Assembly (NCBI RefSeq): GCF_021869535.1
Contig: NW_026262734.1
Location: 74,586,339 to 74,650,338 of the forward strand
Length of the DNA: 64,000 bases
Direction: 5' to 3'
DNA from: Mytilus californianus
Lineage: Eukaryota; Mollusca; Bivalvia; Mytilida; Mytilidae
A program made the position numbers and the translations under genes. The notes under the pieces were generated by a model that saw nothing but the letters and a program-made list of their open reading frames with translations, ran no database searches and had not been told where the DNA came from. Shown piece by piece: positions 44,190 through 56,306 of the stretch. Positions within the stretch are counted from its first letter, which is position 1. The number at the start of each line of letters is the position of its first letter.

Positions 44190-45205
44190 ATATATATAAT
44201 GTCTGTACCTTTTCCAAACAATTGTACGACTTTTATTGAAAATGTGTTTTTCCAAACAACTGTACGACTTTTATTGAAAATGTGTTGACCTTTTTTTTTG
44301 AATAGCATATAAAACAAACTGGCTATTATCTTTTTTTTTATGGTAATGATGATCAGCACCAGTCGTTTAATTTGATTTTTGATGGCAAACTTTTTATCTT
44401 GTAAACGGATCTAATTATAAACACTGATATAGTTTGACTGAATAATTTCTCTCGCCTTGGTTTAACTTAAGACTTTTGAAAATTAGCCTCATGCAGTGTT
44501 TAACTTTTCAACAGGTATGTTATGACAAAAAAACTACCATGGTTATCAGGTCTTTGCTTTTTCTCATGCAAACACGTGATATTTATAAGAAAGAGCAAAT
44601 ACCGATCGACTTGGATTAAGAATAATGTGTCTGGATAGGGTAATATATGTCTTCCTACGAATTGTTGATTTGTTAGCTAGTACGTTAGAATCCACTCAGC
44701 GTGTTGGTACAGTAATATATACGACACATGTGTATCTCATTATCGTGTAACCGTCCTGAATATGCTTGAAATATCTGTCGTCGGACGTTCACATTAATCA
44801 ATCAATATGATATCTGTTTCCAAATATTTCTTTAAAGGGCTATATCATTTATTTGTTTACCATAGCTTACCTTGCTTTATGGGGACACTGTTTTATTACA
44901 GTACTGCTGTTAATCTGTCATGCATACTAATATACGACTATAATCCCCATTAAATTTACGTTAGATCGAATCTTTCTGTTGGAAAACAATTAATATGTTA
45001 TGCCAACATTTTAACGTTTCTCTGTATAACAGAACCTCAACCCCTACATCAATTAAACAGTTAAATGACCTTCAAATCTGTAATATGTTAGACTGTATAT
45101 TTGTTTTTCTATAACGCCAAGTGCCAATTTTATAATAATGCGCTATGTTACAGATATTTGAATTTCTATTCTTATGCGAATGTTTAATCGCTTTTATATA
45201 ACTTT
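44190..45205. other. No gene seen; short direct repeat
   Basis: A 41-bp unit is duplicated at about 44212-44293 (CCAAACAAT/CTGTACGACTTTTATTG then AAAATGTGTT). Otherwise AT-rich and featureless. Confidence 0.5.
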
Positions 45206-45207
45206 GA

Positions 45208-45830
45208 TGAATAATATAAAAATAAGAAGATGTGGCATAATTGCCAATGAGACAACACTCCACCAGAGACCAAATGACATAGAAGTTACTACTACAGATC
45301 ACCGTATGTACGGCCTTCAACAATGAGCAAAACCCATACCGCATAGTCAGCTATAAAAGGCCCCGAAATGATAAATGTAAAATAATTCAAACGAGAAAAC
45401 TATAGGCCTGATTTATGAACAAAACAATGAACGAAAAACAAATATGATATACAGCAACAAACGACAACCACTGAATTACAGGCTCCTGACTTGGGACCGG
45501 CACATACAGAATGTGGCGGGCTTAAACATGCTTGCTGGCGCCCAACCGTCCCTGGCCTAACCTGGGACAGTTGTGTATACAGCACAACATAAGAACAAAC
45601 TATAAAAATCAGTTGAAAAGGGCTTCTTAACTCACTAGATTGATATAAAGCAGAAAAACAAGTAACAAAAACACATACCGGACGTGGCAGGGTGTTTATA
45701 CATCCCCACACAAAAAAAAACCCACTAAGTACAGATCAGAGAGTACTCGCAGTTACTCAGTGCCAGCTAGTTCAAAGCCAACAACAACTAATAAAAAATC
45801 ATGTATCTAAGACTAAAACACTGATTATAC
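45208..45830 (+). repeat. Mussel dispersed repeat, long copy
   Basis: ATAAGAAGATGTGGCATAAT, CGGCCTTCAACAATGAGCAA, AACCCATACCGCATAGTCAG, CAACCACTGAATTACAGGCT and CATACCGGACGTGGCAGGGT are phrases of a repeat I recognise as very common in Mytilus. Other copies are at 5336 (degraded) and 37960 (reversed). The open frames 45072-45711 on the - strand are inside it. Confidence 0.75.
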
Positions 45831-45839
45831 CTGCCATCT

Positions 45840-45960
45840 TTTTGAAATTATAGAGGTAAGGTCAATTTCCCTTAAATTTATTTCCCACCTGGGACGTCGA
45901 CATTTCTAACAATCCTTCAATCTTAAACGAAATTCAGAGATGTCTACTTTGAGCTTTAAA
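45840..45960. repeat. Dispersed repeat shared with 8915-9010
   Basis: AATTTCCCTTAAATTTATTT and AATCCTTCAATCTTAAACGA align with 8921-8990. Confidence 0.5.
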
Positions 45961-46284
45961 CAATTAAGTTCAACGGTTTGGCCTATTTTCGAACATTTGA
46001 CCGAATCATAAGTACCTATATAACGATGGCACAATTCTGCTTTTGATGTTTTAGATAAAATCTGAGTATAATTATCAGTATGCGTAAGCAGGACATTCTT
46101 TTAAAATTCTGTTGGAAGTACATGTAGTTTTTTATTTTAGTCAGACATGAAATGAATTCACATTGCTCAATAAAACAAATCAAGCTTAACACATATCCAA
46201 CGGTCATCATCATTATATTCGGTCTGAAAACGTTATGTTTTGCGAACGACATTACATGGAAAACATAAAGGCGATATAATTATA

Positions 46285-47164
46285 GAATAACTAATCGAAG
46301 AATTCAAATAGAGAAAAATATTCAACGAGTGACCGAACAACACATTAATTCACGAATGCGCGTAGCGCATGAGTTAATCATATGGCAAAATTTGGGGTAA
46401 TTTGCTAATTTGCATAGCGGCCATTTTGCCTTATCATGACGGCAGCCATTACAATAGGATTATATAAGCCCTTTTAATAAAAATGCCAATATGCAAATAC
46501 CTATGCCGAATGAACAATTTGTTCGCATATAGGTGAATTGTACATGTTTTTAGGCTTCTGTCCGTGTACAAATGGACATTGTCTACTCTGAAATCTGTCG
46601 GCCTTTTTAGTTTAAAAATCGGAAGCGTAACCATTGTGTTATTGCTATATAAGATCAAATAAAATGACGTAAAATCGTAAAATAGCAAGATTCAAAACAG
46701 AAATACACATGCAAGAAGATATTGTTCATGATTTGTTCGCATATAGGGAAACACCTTGTAGGTTGAATTTTAAAGTTAAATAACTTTTAACTTACCTGCT
46801 TTCTTAAGTTTTCGGCCAAATTCTTTTAAAAACATGATGATTTCAACCTTCCCATTTCGTAAAAAGTCAAATTTTAAGCATTTTCCCTTAGAATTACACA
46901 GCATTTTTGTAAATATCCGCCAAAGGAAGTTTTTAAAGATACATTAGTTTTAGATACATGACGGAAAAGGACTGGATTATCCGCAAATCTATAATAAATT
47001 ATATTTTCAATCTTAAGCTAAGGGAAGTAATTTGATCAAAAGGGACAAAGTCACGTGGTGCAAATGATTTAAATAAAGTACCTTTGATTTTGCCATATGT
47101 TATCAGTGTTGTTCGGTCACGAGTTGAATATTTTTCGATATTTGAATTCTTTGATTAGTTATTC
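46285..47164. mobile_element. 880-bp element with 59-bp terminal inverted repeats
   Basis: Left 46285-46343 and right 47106-47164 match at 54 of 59 positions when one is reverse-complemented (GAATAACTAATCGAAGAATT ... GACCGAACAACAC). The interior has no transposase. A small hairpin ATGCGCGTAGCGCAT lies at 46356-46370. No convincing target duplication is visible. Non-autonomous. Confidence 0.8.
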
Positions 47165-48700
47165 TTTTTATTACATTGGCAAAGGGCTTTTTAATGAAAT
47201 TAAAGTAGAAAATGTTAGGAACTATATCTTTTTCTACGCATTCACAATTTGTTTTGATCCGACGTTATCGACGTCTTGACAACGCCTATTATTGTATGAC
47301 GTCAGAGGAGTGAAATAACCACGTTTATTTCACATGTGAAATTATCGGTTTTTATTTCACTGGGAAATCAATGTTATTCATTGCAACCAATGTAATAAAA
47401 CGGTTTAACATACCGACAATTATTTTAAATTACAATGAAACCGTGTAATATTGACGAAAAGTTCCTTTCTGTTAACAAAGTAAGTGTTCATGGTAAAGCC
47501 AACTTCCTCCCCTGTTCGAAAGTTGTTGAAACCTACTGAATTAGAATATCAAAGAGATTAATGTTCCATGCTTTAACATACATTTGAATATTTTTAAAAT
47601 CTGTATCAATCTGATTAGAAATCAGATCTATGGTAACTCGCTTACTCGTCTTATGAGCATAACGAAATTACTAGAGATATTAATTAGATTGAATCTGTAT
47701 TGTCATGACAGGGTGCTGGTTACCAATGAACTTGCATAAATACAAACTTTACGGTAACTAAGTTACTAGAAGATTATGACTGCAATTTGTTTATGGCATG
47801 ACATAAGCTGATTCTGTATATTTTTTACCTAGAACTTTTGATTGTATTCAGTGAATGCATGCGTATTTTTAATCAACTTTAAAAGGATGTGGTGTATGAA
47901 AGTTTTTTTTGAAAATTGTTAGAGAGAAATCGGAAAAATAAACAGATCTATATTGCAATCGATTATTTATTGTTTGACCTGTTAAATAATATATCGAAAA
48001 TAAATAGGTTTAATTTAAAACGTAAACATCAATCTCGTGTTTCTTAACATTAATTTTTAATTATGAGAAGACATTTAACTTAGCACGAACATATGGATCG
48101 AAGAACGCCTTTAGGTGACAATAAAATATCTAAAATATATATATCTATCTTGTTTATAAAGTATTCGTGCTTTTGTCGCTATAATAGTGTAGCATATCGG
48201 TCTGTCGTCTTTGGCATCTGTAGATATAGATACTTTTTTCATAATAACCTTGGTCAATTATAGACACAAACGAATTGTTTTTATTTTTTTTAAAATTGAC
48301 TTAATTAGATATTATTATTGTGAGATTTTTTATTTTAGTAAATTGCTACAAATTGTTATAAATACATTTTTAACCTTAAACCGAACGTTTCATATACAGA
48401 GCATGTCTGATAAATCCAGTATAAATTGTCCAAAAATTTCACCAAGTCTACATACTCCTCACTGCCTAAATATCATCATGACCATATTAGCATAATAAAT
48501 TAAGTTTTTCTCTTGTAAAAGGATGACAATGATTCATCGCCCCTTACCAACGAATGTTACCATGTACCGTTTCAACTTTGTGGGATACGTCCTATCATAG
48601 ATATAATAGCCATCTATGGTCCTATATATACGTATACATGTCTATCCATATAGATTAAGCTTAAGTCGCTTCTTCGGTCGTCTCTAATAAAAATTATCTA
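47165..48700. other. No gene seen
   Basis: TGACGTCA at 47297-47304 and a small hairpin GTGAAATAACCACGTTTATT (47312-47331) lie just outside the element above. The rest is AT-rich, and the frame at 48211-48495 has no domain. Confidence 0.45.
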
Positions 48701-48705
48701 CATAA

Positions 48706-48803
48706 ATTAGGAGATAACTTTATTGTATTTTAAGCTCAGACGGCATCAAATCACCAATTGATGCCGTCGGAGCTTAAAATACAATATTGTTATCTCCATT
48801 CTA
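48706..48803. mobile_element. Hairpin (foldback) element
   Basis: GTATTTTAAGCTCAGACGGC plus ATCAA on the left pairs with TTGATGCCGTCGGAGCTTAA on the right around the loop ATCACCAA. The outer arms GGAGATAAC/GTTATCTCC also pair. Confidence 0.8.
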
Positions 48804-49215
48804 ATGTAATTGGCAGAAAACAACGACAAATCATACAATTAAAATCTGTCATACGTCGTCTGCGCTTGCGCGTACGTTTTTACAATTCATGCCATGAAAA
48901 TTGTAAACTGGACCCCTGTTGTGTTCACTTATCGATACACTGATTTGTTTCAGAGCTTGATACATATTCTTAATAAAACACTCCGCCTTACTAAAACAGA
49001 AAAGGTAATATTCATCATACTTATATTTATATTGCGAGGCACTTGAAATTGATGTTCGTGATTTTTTTAACATATAACTATGTTTTTGATGTATGTAGAA
49101 ATTACCGTTTATGAAATCGCCTGACTGTTATAAAGGAAAGGCGCTACTCAACTATAGATAAATATAGCCGTCTACGAAATTAGAATAGACAAACGAAAGC
49201 CTGTGTTACATATGT
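48804..49215. other. No gene seen
   Basis: Two opposite-strand frames (48758-49073) without domain. Nothing else. Confidence 0.4.
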
Positions 49216-49224
49216 ATAGGTAGC

Positions 49225-49690
49225 TGCATGGGTGCAAAGCAATATTTCGCTGGACATAGTGCAGTGGATTTGCTACGATATACAGAAGCAGGGGTTAAAA
49301 TCCCGCTGAAGTACAAATTTAATATATCGGATCGTCTAACGACGATTCACCACAAGCAGAAAAATATAAAAGTCTTGAGCATGATTTGTGCAACGATACT
49401 GATGAAAGCTAGATAAAAAGCTAGAAATATACTAACAAGATGAAATGAAATCGTATTGATATAGATATTTCGATACAACAATATATATATATATATATAT
49501 GTCATAAGTCTAAAGATTGCGCAACGGTACTAATGTAAAATCGTAATATACTATATGTCTCTGGTCAGTGTCAAAAATTTTAACAATGTATATATATATA
49601 TCCCGCTGAAGTACAAATTTTATATTGTTATATGTTTTCCTTATCTGCGCTGTATCGTCTATTCTAGACGATCCGATAAATATTATATTT
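49225..49690 (+). repeat. SINE-like unit with degenerate tRNA head
   Basis: GGTTAAAATCCCGCTGAAGT (49292-49311) resembles a mutated B box and the sequence after it in SINEs. GAAGTACAAATTTAATATAT and CGGATCGTCTAACGACGAT follow. A piece (CCCGCTGAAGTACAAATTTT, 49602-49621) recurs after an (AT)n run, and GACGATCCGATAAATATTAT (49668-49687) is the inverted form. Confidence 0.45.
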
Positions 49691-49720
49691 GGTGGTTGGT
49701 CCTTTTTTCATAGACTTCTA

Positions 49721-49890
49721 TGTGTGGTCGAGTGGTCTAGCGCGTCGGAGTGCAGGCGATTTGGTGTCACGATATCTCAGTAGCATGAGTTCGAATCCCG
49801 GCGAGGGAAGAACAATAAATTTGCGAAAGCAAATTTACAGATATAACATTGTTGGGCTGATGTTTAGACGAGTTGTATATACAGAATGTA
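49721..49890 (+). repeat. tRNA-derived SINE, copy 1
   Basis: tRNA-like head with A box (GGTCGAGTGGTCTAGCG, 49726-49742) and B box (GAGTTCGAATCCC, 49788-49800 region), with a long variable region resembling Ser/Leu tRNA. The body TTGCGAAAGCAAATTTACAG to GACGAGTTGTATATA is shared with copy 2. Confidence 0.7.
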
Positions 49891-50163
49891 CACAGCCATG
49901 TATTACCATCACTGCTGGTGATCCGATGGATAAATCTGTTGTAGAGTTGTCACTGGTTCAGACGTACTTATAGATATGATTATTTCTGTGACTGTATCTT
50001 GCATTAATTTGTAGGATCCTTTACAATAGATATTTCAGCTGATCTGTAACAATTCAGGCCATCTTCATGCCTTATATATCATGTACTGTATTACGGCAAT
50101 AGATTAAAACTGACGAGGAAAGGTAACACCCGGCCACCGAAAGCTTTATTATAGTGAAGCCTA

Positions 50164-50312
50164 GGTGGTCGAGTGGTCTAGCGCGTCGGATACAGTGCAG
50201 GCGATTTGGTGTCACGATATCTCAGTAGCATGAGTTCGAATCCCGGCGAGGGAAGAAAGCAAATTTACAGATCTAACATTGTTGGGCTGATGTTTAGACG
50301 AGTTGTATATAC
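50164..50312 (+). repeat. tRNA-derived SINE, copy 2
   Basis: About 95 percent like copy 1 by eye, with CGGATACAGTGCAGGCGATT versus CGGAGTGCAGGCGATT in the head and a short deletion (AACAATAAATTTGCG missing) after the B box. Confidence 0.75.
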
Positions 50313-50319
50313 ATGTATA

Positions 50320-50541
50320 TATATAAACAAGTCTAAATTGAAAACAACGTTCAAACCTATGATTGCGTTGGATAAAAACCGCAATTTTTATACGTGTGCA
50401 TGCAAAACAAATTTCTTGGTAGAGGGGTCTAAATACAGCACAAACAACATTTTCCAAAAGACCAAATGAGTGAAAAAGTATATTTTAACAAAACGCATTT
50501 GACTAGCAGGTCGAACAACTGATGTTCTTAAACCCTGCTGA
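50320..50541 (-). repeat. Hammerhead-family copy lacking the ribozyme
   Basis: From ACAAGTCTAAATTGAAAACA to TTAAACCCTGCTGA, then (TA)n. Preceded by (TA)n as well. Confidence 0.85.
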
Positions 50542-50597
50542 TATATATATATATATCGGATCAGGTAATGAAAAGGATACTCTATATGTATGTATAT

Positions 50598-51115
50598 ATA
50601 CAAGTCTAAATTGAAAACAACGTTCAAACCTATGATTGCGTTGGATAAAAACCGCAATTTTTATACGTGTGCATGTAAAACAAATTTCTTGGTAGAGGGG
50701 TCTAAATACAGCACAAACAACATTTTCCAAAAGACCAAAAAAGTGAAAAGTATATTTTAACAAATCGCATTTGACTAACAGGTCGAACAACTGATGTTCT
50801 TAAACCCTGCTGACTGCCATTGACGATTGCCAAATAAATTGATCACGAGATGTAACATGGATCTTAATTATTAATTTAATACCAAACAGAAAACAATAAA
50901 CTTGAGGAGAAGGTGGTATACCGCAAACATGAGGTGCAAAAATTTGTACACATATCCGGATTTCGACAATTAATGTCTCTTCAGTGATGTTAGGGATCGA
51001 AACGGTATTTGGAAGGCCATATAATTTACCTCAATTTCGGATAGACTTTGAATTTTAAAGAGTCGAAATAGGATGAACGGATCATATAAACCCGAAGGAA
51101 AATATAATATATACA
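50598..51115 (-). repeat. Hammerhead-family copy, nearly complete monomer
   Basis: From ACAAGTCTAAATTGAAAACA through GGTATACCGCAAAC, the ribozyme segment (50946-50990), ATCGAAACGGTATTTGGAAG and ACGGATCATATAAACCCGAA to about 51115. About 518 bp, close to the 544-bp spacing seen at 36827-37371. Confidence 0.85.
50946..50990 (-). ncRNA. Hammerhead ribozyme motif, stem I damaged
   Basis: On the - strand: ACATCA, CTGAAGA, GACA-loop-TGTC, GAAA, TCC/GGA, U, A as at 37172, but the last strand is TGTGTA instead of TGGTGT. One lost G leaves only two outer pairs in register. Probably weak or inactive. Confidence 0.65.
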
Positions 51116-51119
51116 CAAT

Positions 51120-51485
51120 AAATAAATTATATGTAACAACACCAAAATTTGAAAAAGGTAAAAGGAAATAAATACAATAATAATTATTATTATTATTACT
51201 ATTATTATTATCATAATTATATTGTACTCCAAATCCCCTTTTCAAGTATATGAATAAGTCTAAACGGCCACATCTACTCCTTCATACCAGAAACATATGT
51301 CTCTGTTGATATCAAGGATTTATAATAGTATTATATCAATCCTGGGACTATTATTACATATATATATTATGTCCCAGATCAATCAGTATTTGGAAGAATC
51401 CTTGTTCATACTCTTGAAAGTTTACGATACATTTGTTGACATGAAACAGCTGATTGCGATCACATGGTTTTGTTTACGTTGCGAA
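51120..51485. other. No gene seen; (ATT)n at 51175-51215
   Basis: A short imperfect ATT repeat, otherwise AT-rich. 51297-51527 is an open frame without domain. Confidence 0.4.
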
Positions 51486-51489
51486 TGGA

Positions 51490-51643
51490 AAAGTCACGTG
51501 GTAGGTTTCGTCACCACATTTCCGTAATAACACGACCTGAAGAACGAAGCAGACGAAGTGGTTGATTTCAGAGGAGTTTTTTCCCAGATAGCAACCTAGG
51601 AAAACCAGAGATATTCAGCCAGTTCACTAGATTATTACTTCAG
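51490..51643 (+). other. Possible non-coding first exon with upstream E-box
   Basis: GC-richer than its surroundings, with CACGTG at 51494-51499 and a clean donor-like CTTCAG|GTATGA at 51643/51644. No downstream exon can be identified in the remaining 12 kb, so this rests on composition and one splice site only. Confidence 0.2.
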
Positions 51644-51649
51644 GTATGA

Positions 51650-53045
51650 CATACTTTTTGTCATTGTGGTGTTTTTATTGTAAGGCCTCAGAAAACACAC
51701 TTCCATCGAAGCCAATATTTTTGTTTTGGTCGCCATTCTTTGTGTATTGGATCTTGTAAACAAAAGGCGCTCAAATACTGTATTCTAAAGTTTGACATTA
51801 CATTAAAGTGGCAGTATTCTTTTAATGAAATTTTCAATGTATGATTGATTACAGCCTTAGTTATGATATTTGTTGTAAAAAATCAGTTACTTACCTAAAT
51901 TGAAAGTGGGTCATCTGTGAAACAAAGGAAAACAAAGGACTTTGTTTATGTCTGCCACATGGTGAACCAAACAAAGACAAACATGAAAATGTGGATTGAA
52001 TAATTACAGATAAATTAGGGGATTATGAAAAAAAGTTCCACAATAAATATAATATAAAGTAGTAAGTTATTATTGGATATCAGGTCTGGTTCTACAAACA
52101 TACTTGTTGATGTATTAAATCTCTCATTTGTGTTGGAAAGAGGTACTGTCTCATTTGGAGACATTAAAATATAAAAATAGAGATAAACAAAGGACATTAA
52201 ACCTTAACATGTCAATTTAGGCAAATGCAAGTCGAATGAAAAAGATTGTGTTGACCTGAATGTTTACTAAGGTTTATGAGGAAACAGTAACTGATTTATA
52301 TTGCTTCATTCATCGAAATATGGTTCTGTCCAGTGGATGAAAGATTTGATTGTGTGACATTACAAAATGTAAATGTCAAGTAAATAAATGAATTTTAATA
52401 AGTTACATTTTTGCAGCAAGAAGGAAATAAAAATGTGAATAATCATGAATCAGAGATCTAGAAGAACAGATAAAACTATGACAAAAAAACTGAAATGAAA
52501 AACAGACTCAACTAAGTTAACATAACAAAGAAAACTAAAGATTGAGTAGCATGAACCCAGTGCCAAAAAAAAGACAGAGGTCGAGTGCTCTAAAAGGGGA
52601 AATAGTTTCCATGGACCTTTTGATTCATTTGATTGTCATATTAATACCTACACTAGCATAGTATTATACCCCTAATCCTATCTTTTTCAGAGTTGGTGGT
52701 AAAATGCATTCATCTTGTTTGTCTATTTCTAACTGAAAACTAATAGGTTACATATTATTTCACAGCTACATATATCAGATGTTTTGTCAAAGTTATTCTT
52801 GCTTGCAAAGATTTAATGTTCAGTAAGGAGATTTATAATATTGATAGTTGTGTTAGAGATTTTTAGATCTACATGTACATGTATATATATATTATAAAAT
52901 GTATTCTGGCTTAAGTTAAAAAAAGACACTGCATAGTTTTTTACTCTCAGAATAATGATATCAGATTATAAATCTTTATGTAGCAATATAATTACAGACA
53001 GTTGATATTTTTTATATCTATAAGTTGAAAGATCCAGAGAGCATT
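51650..53045. other. No gene seen
   Basis: AT-rich. Nothing recognisable. Could be intron if the exon above is real. Confidence 0.4.
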
Positions 53046-53048
53046 CAA

Positions 53049-53290
53049 AAAAAGTAAAATCACAAAAATACTGAACTCCGAGGAAAATTCAAAAAGGAAA
53101 GTCCCCAATCAAATGGCAAAATCAAAAGTTCAAACACATCAAACGAATGGATAACAACTGTCATATTCCTGACTTGGTACAGGCATTTTCTTACGTAGAA
53201 AATGATGGATTGAACCTGGTTTTAAAGCTAGCTAAACCTCTCACTTGTATGACAGTCGCATCAAATTCAAGTTACACTGTAACTTGTACT
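53049..53290 (+). repeat. Mussel dispersed repeat (copy 2)
   Basis: Aligns with 18745-18950. The open frame 53147-53356 starts inside it. Confidence 0.75.
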
Positions 53291-54660
53291 CAATTTGAGT
53301 TTCATGTTAATTCATCATTATTTACATGTATATGGGCTCACTGTGTGCTACTATAGATAGGTATATATTTGAACATGTATACCAGGTGTTAATACATTGA
53401 AATATATAGATATATATTTGTACATATAAATTGATGATGATTGATATGGGTATTGCTGATAGGTATATCTGTTCCTGGTGTATATTATATATGTTGTATA
53501 CATCTATTACAAATTGTACTTGTAGTTCAGTGTGGAAGATAGCTTTGGATATTTATAGACATTAGATTTAATAAAATACATTAAGCATATTTAGAAGAAT
53601 GTTGTTATGAGAGGCAGTTTCAGGAAGATTTCCTATTGACCCCCTTCTAAGAACAATCAGCAATTGCATATATTCCATCCTGTGCATTTTGAGAATAAAA
53701 TATTAAAAATGTAATGAATAAACTATACTCAGCAACACAAGAAATGCACCACATGGATTGAGGTCCAAGTTTTTTGTCATTTGAGTGTTTTAACTTTATT
53801 TGTGTGTGAAATTATAAAATCCCTTGTTTTTTTTTTGTTTAAAGAACTAAAGTGACAGTGGCTACAATGTATATATCACTTCCACCAGTTATTTAAGGTT
53901 TTTAATTTATTTTCTTGAAGTTTTACATTTTTAGACGCTGGAACATAGAATAAATTGCTTTCCAAGATCACTATACATGCTATACCATGTATACAGATAC
54001 ATATGAACTTGCTATCATTAACTAAAAATCACTGATTCTTCTTTTTTTACTAATATATCATTGTTTTTATCTGGATGCCTGATGCATGATGTGATGTGCC
54101 ACCAAGAAATTTCATTGTGTAACAGAAAGACAAATCCTCATATTTACATGGAAAATCAAAGGTCCATACAACATCCTGGTTCCAAAAAATCCCTCCTATG
54201 TCATGTATGTGTAAAGTAATCTAAGCTAATGCTTGAAACATTTCAGAAGAGACTGTCAGTGAAAAAGAGGACATAAGTCATAGGTGTTGTTTTCTATTGA
54301 TTATAGACAATAAGATTGCAAAATCTTTCATCACTGAAAAATTCATACTTTGTTTTGAGATCTTACATTTAGGTTGGCAGTTTTCATGTACAATGTATGT
54401 AGATTTACCGAGTAAAAAGATCACATATATATATTGTTCCTACATGTTACTTTCTAACTTAAGTCCAAACTTGTAGTTGAAGGACTTTAAATAAGTGTAG
54501 ATGGTTGTGAGCCTTGTAAGGACCATAATTGAGGCTTCGCACAGAGATGTTGAAATATGCTAGTCTTTCATTTCCTAGGTCCTGTAAACTTTTTTAACAA
54601 TAACACCTTAACCTGTGACTATTTCTTGTGTCAGTTTAACTAAATTTGTAACATTTTAAG
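53291..54660. other. No gene seen
   Basis: AT-rich; nothing recognisable. Confidence 0.4.
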
Positions 54661-54663
54661 GAA

Positions 54664-54850
54664 GATAGAAAAGAGATCTTGTCAGGTTTTATTAGAAGTT
54701 AGAAAAGAGATCTTGTCAGGTTTTATTAGAAGTTAGAAAAGAGATCTTGTTAGGTTTTATTAGAAGTTAGAAAAGAGATCTTGTCAGGTTTTATTAGAAG
54801 TTAGACATTGTTAGAAAAGAGATCTAATGTCAGGTTTTATTAGAAGTTAG
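54664..54850. repeat. 34-bp minisatellite, about 5 copies
   Basis: Unit AGAAAAGAGATCTTGTCAGG plus TTTTATTAGAAGTT. The first four are nearly identical and the last carries an insertion (ACATTGTTAG). Confidence 0.95.
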
Positions 54851-55448
54851 AACTGCTGTCCCGTTGACATATATGAACTCGCATCTCCTTCTATTTTTAG
54901 GCAGTTAAGCTGCCTTATGCGAGCACCCTAGATTTGTGTTCTACCCAATAAATGCTGAAATACGTGCCATTGTTATTATCTAGCTGGATATAATGTTATT
55001 TATAACTAATTGAATAGTTTTTTCATACTTTTAATTCTGGATTACAAAAATATGACCAGAAAAAACCTTAAATGATCGTCGAACCACCCAAAAGTTTTGA
55101 AGTTGCACATAGGAAGTAGAGCACATTAGGAATCCTTATGTAGTTTATTATCCCCTGTGCTTTTGGCTAAGATGTCAAAGAACAATTGTATGAAATATTT
55201 AATCGCCGAAAATCTTTAAAGACAAGTAGTTTAGATTTCCCAAATGGCAAAAGTCGTAGGAATATTGTTTGTCGTCAATACGTGGTACAACTACGTCAGT
55301 AGTCTATTAATAAGTTCAACTGTTCATGCTGTTGGCGGCAATTTCAAATTAGAAGACGAAATTTTCGTATCTTTTCAATTTGGAGGCAGGGGTTCAAATT
55401 AGCGGTGGTCCGAGGTCCGCGACCTTCCACTTTTGCAATCGGACTCTC
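54851..55448. other. No gene seen
   Basis: No recognisable feature. Confidence 0.4.
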
Positions 55449-55449
55449 G

Positions 55450-55598
55450 ACTTGGTTACTAGCTGCGGAACCGTAGCTCTTAGGTCCTTATGTTATTTTT
55501 TGACTATTTGCGGACCATAGAGTCTATGGTCCGCAAATAGTCAAAAAATAACATAAGGACCTAAGAGCTACGGTTCCGCAGCTACTTGGTTACTAGCT
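55450..55598. repeat. Perfect 62-bp palindrome flanked by a 15-bp direct repeat
   Basis: Arms 55460-55521 and 55523-55584 are exact reverse complements with a single G between them (55522). ACTTGGTTACTAGCT occurs at 55450-55464 and again at 55584-55598, overlapping the arm ends. The sequence is GC-richer than its surroundings. Confidence 0.97.
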
Positions 55599-55599
55599 A

Positions 55600-56300
55600 C
55601 GCCCGACGGACCTTTCACTTGAAAGAAAATTAAAAATAACTTTGCAAACCTTTTAACCAAAGTCTCTAAATAAACGATCTCAAAACTTATTTTGATCTTT
55701 ATTATTCATGACAGCGATGTTCATTTTGTTCAACCGCTAGCTGTATACAGATAATCGCCGACAAGTAATGTGTAAATTCGAGTAAAATCGTATCTGACTG
55801 ACAAAAACAACATTGAAAAACAATGGATGCCGTGTAGACAATTACAATATCGGGTCCGATTCCGGAAGCGGATAAGGGTAATTCCGGGTTTTGAAGATCA
55901 ACTACAAAAAAAAAATTTCAGGCAGGTGACAAAATACATCTATGCATGGTAAATGAATATAAACACTAGAAATGGAAACCAAAAGATATATGTAAAAGAA
56001 AGAAAAAGCAAAAAATATTTGATACAGAAACTCAAAATTACTTTTTGACAAATTTTAATGTCAAAATCCAATACAATGTGACAGCTGGGAACAGTATATC
56101 TAACAATATATATGTTCCTGGTGACAGTATAAATCTTCTTTATCAGTGATAAATGTTGATAATGCATGTAAGATGCTTTTAAAGTGTAAACATATTACTG
56201 CAATTTTTTTCTCAATTTTGAAGGGTCAGTTAAAATAGCTGGAAGTTTCTTACTTTGTTTCCGCAAATAGTGCAACTATATCATATGATACCTGAATGTA
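55600..56300. other. No gene seen
   Basis: No recognisable feature. The frame at 55940-56167 on the - strand has no domain. Confidence 0.4.
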
Positions 56301-56306
56301 AGCAAA

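Noticed and set aside
49721-49810. Functional tRNA-Ser or tRNA-Leu gene
   Set aside because: A and B boxes are good but the acceptor stem does not pair and the same head occurs at 50164 fused to the same SINE body.
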